NCBI RefSeq assembly: GCF_024347535.1
Contig: NZ_AP025498.1
Span: 1,116,001 to 1,180,000 of the forward strand
From: Vibrio kanaloae
GTDB lineage: Bacteria > Pseudomonadota > Gammaproteobacteria > Enterobacterales > Vibrionaceae
Length of the DNA: 64,000 bases
Direction: 5' to 3'
This document shows positions 63,038 through 64,000 of the stretch, piece by piece; position 1 is the first letter of the stretch; every line of letters starts with the position of its first letter. Under the pieces are notes generated by a model. That model was not told the DNA's origin, did not search any database, and saw only the letters and a program-made list of their open reading frames with translations. The translations under genes and the position numbers were made by a program.

Positions 63038-64000
63038 TTAACCACGGTAGTAACGTTGAGGTACGAATGGCATTTTTTCTACTGTCATTGGTAGCTTCTT
63101 ACCACGAACTTCTGCGAATACTTCAGTGCCAATAACCGCCAGGTCAGTACGAACGTACGCCATAGAAACAGGCTTGCCCGCGTTAGGACCCGCAGTACCA
63201 CTTGTTACTACGCCAATCTTGTTGTCTTCAGCATCGAACAGCTCAGCGCCTTCACGTACTGGAGCCTTAGTTTGACCCACTAGACCAACACGCTTGCGTT
63301 GAACGTCTTTAGTCGCGATTTGATCAAGGATGATATCAGCACCTGGGAAACCGCCTGCACGTTCACCATCAGTACGACGCACTTTTTGAATGCCCCATAG
63401 AAGGCTAGCTTCTACTGGCGTTGTTGTTGTATCTAGATCGTGACCATATAGACATAGACCACACTCAAGACGAAGTGAGTCACGTGCGCCAAGGCCGATC
63501 CACTCTACTTCTACTTCTGCAGTTAGTTTACGAGCAAGAGCTTCAGCGTGATCGTTTGGTACGGAGATTTCGTAGCCATCTTCACCTGTGTAACCACTAC
63601 GGCTCACGATGCATTCAACGCCGTCGATATCCATTTTTTGAACATCCATAAACAGCATATCGGCAACGCTTGGTTGGAAACGAGCCAGAACTTCCGATGC
63701 TTTAGGACCTTGAAGTGCTAATAGAGCACGATCATCAATCACTTCCATCTCTACGTCTGCAGGAAGGTGAGCCGTTAGGTGATCGATATCTTGTGTCTTA
63801 CAAGCTGCGTTTACAACAACAAACAGGTGATCGCCTAAATTAGCCACCATTAGGTCGTCCATGATACCGCCCTGCTCGTTAGTAAAGAACGCGTAACGTT
63901 GCTTACCAGAAGGAAGGTCAATAATATCTACAGGAACCAAAGATTCTAAGACAGCCGCTGCGTTCGCGCCATGAAGACGAAGTTGCCCCATATGAGAAAC
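63038..64000 (-). CDS. gcvT: Aminomethyltransferase GcvT of the glycine cleavage system (5' end outside window)
   Basis: The visible part is the last 320 or so residues; the frame is open through the right edge (VSHMGQLRLHG continues the GcvT N-terminus upstream). GcvT is the T protein that transfers the aminomethyl group to tetrahydrofolate. Conserved stretches include QGGIMDDLMV, ALQGPKASEVL, SRSGYTGEDGYEIS and LGARDSLRLECGLCLYGHDLD. Codons are those of highly expressed genes. The glycine riboswitch expected upstream in vibrios would lie outside. Confidence 0.93.
   Translation of the reverse strand, partial: VSHMGQLRLHGANAAAVLESLVPVDIIDLPSGKQRYAFFTNEQGGIMDDLMVANLGDHLFVVVNAACKTQDIDHLTAHLPADVEMEVIDDRALLALQGPKASEVLARFQPSVADMLFMDVQKMDIDGVECIVSRSGYTGEDGYEISVPNDHAEALARKLTAEVEVEWIGLGARDSLRLECGLCLYGHDLDTTTTPVEASLLWGIQKVRRTDGERAGGFPGADIILDQIATKDVQRKRVGLVGQTKAPVREGAELFDAEDNKIGVVTSGTAGPNAGKPVSMAYVRTDLAVIGTEVFAEVRGKKLPMTVEKMPFVPQRYYRG

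Noticed and set aside
1..64000. Insertion sequences, prophage, integron repeats, CRISPR, tRNA or rRNA
   Set aside because: Nothing with transposase or integrase motifs, repeat arrays or RNA-gene signatures was found on either strand by reading; a scan with tRNAscan-SE or Rfam would be decisive.

Overview
The window reads as Vibrio DNA. Its genes match known Vibrio families: the VolA/FadL lipid-uptake pair, DUF3389, a TyrP permease behind paired TyrR-type boxes, CreA, Gsk, Fhs, GcvT, ArfB and a GlyGly-CTERM trypsin-like protease. The content (many transporters, stress and catabolic genes, no rRNA or tRNA, no core replication or ribosomal operon) fits the second chromosome better than the first, but that is inference. 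Coding is dense, nearly every transcription unit ends in a clear rho-independent hairpin, and no insertion sequence, prophage, integron array or CRISPR was seen.

Layout. 1-8.2 kb: end of an unknown gene, a stand-alone PBP2 (mrdA), a DnaJ-related protein, a 2-oxoglutarate/Fe(II) oxygenase, a YjdF-type membrane protein, and a reverse-strand unit of SgrR-like regulator, EamA exporter and zinc-ribbon protein. 8.3-16.2 kb: DUF3389, hotdog thioesterase, M48 lipoprotein protease, M50 membrane protease, fadL-volA, PhnA-like protein. 16.2-19.9 kb: a LysR regulator divergent from an aaeXAB-type aromatic acid efflux operon. 20-27.9 kb: RhlE helicase, small proteins, the Alx/TerC membrane protein behind a yybP-ykoY (Mn2+) riboswitch, a UshA-like nucleotidase without a signal peptide, a YbjD-type OLD nuclease and a DUF1097 protein. 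28.1-32.6 kb: LysR regulator divergent from a FocA formate channel fused to CBS domains, then yceJ-yceI and DUF2164. 33.7-39.8 kb: an RND pump with two adaptor lipoproteins and a divergent TetR regulator.

40.2-46.3 kb is the most accessory-looking part: a complete ectoine degradation operon (doeA-doeB-doeX-doeC-doeD) that converts ectoine through N-alpha-acetyl-diaminobutyrate and diaminobutyrate to aspartate semialdehyde and aspartate. It looks more GC-rich than its surroundings, carries no ectoine transporter, and follows a leader with four consecutive hairpins, one of which is mutually exclusive with sequestration of the doeA ribosome binding site. I consider that leader the best candidate for something undescribed.

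46.5-64 kb: second RhlE-type helicase, AcpH, a 42-aa protein, tyrP, a chemotaxis receptor whose ribosome binding site is buried in an 11-bp hairpin, a zinc-ribbon ORF with a candidate upstream ORF, two HAD phosphatases, CreA, Gsk, Fhs, a dCACHE-like/PAS/GGDEF cyclase, ArfB, the secreted serine protease, and gcvT, which runs off the right edge.
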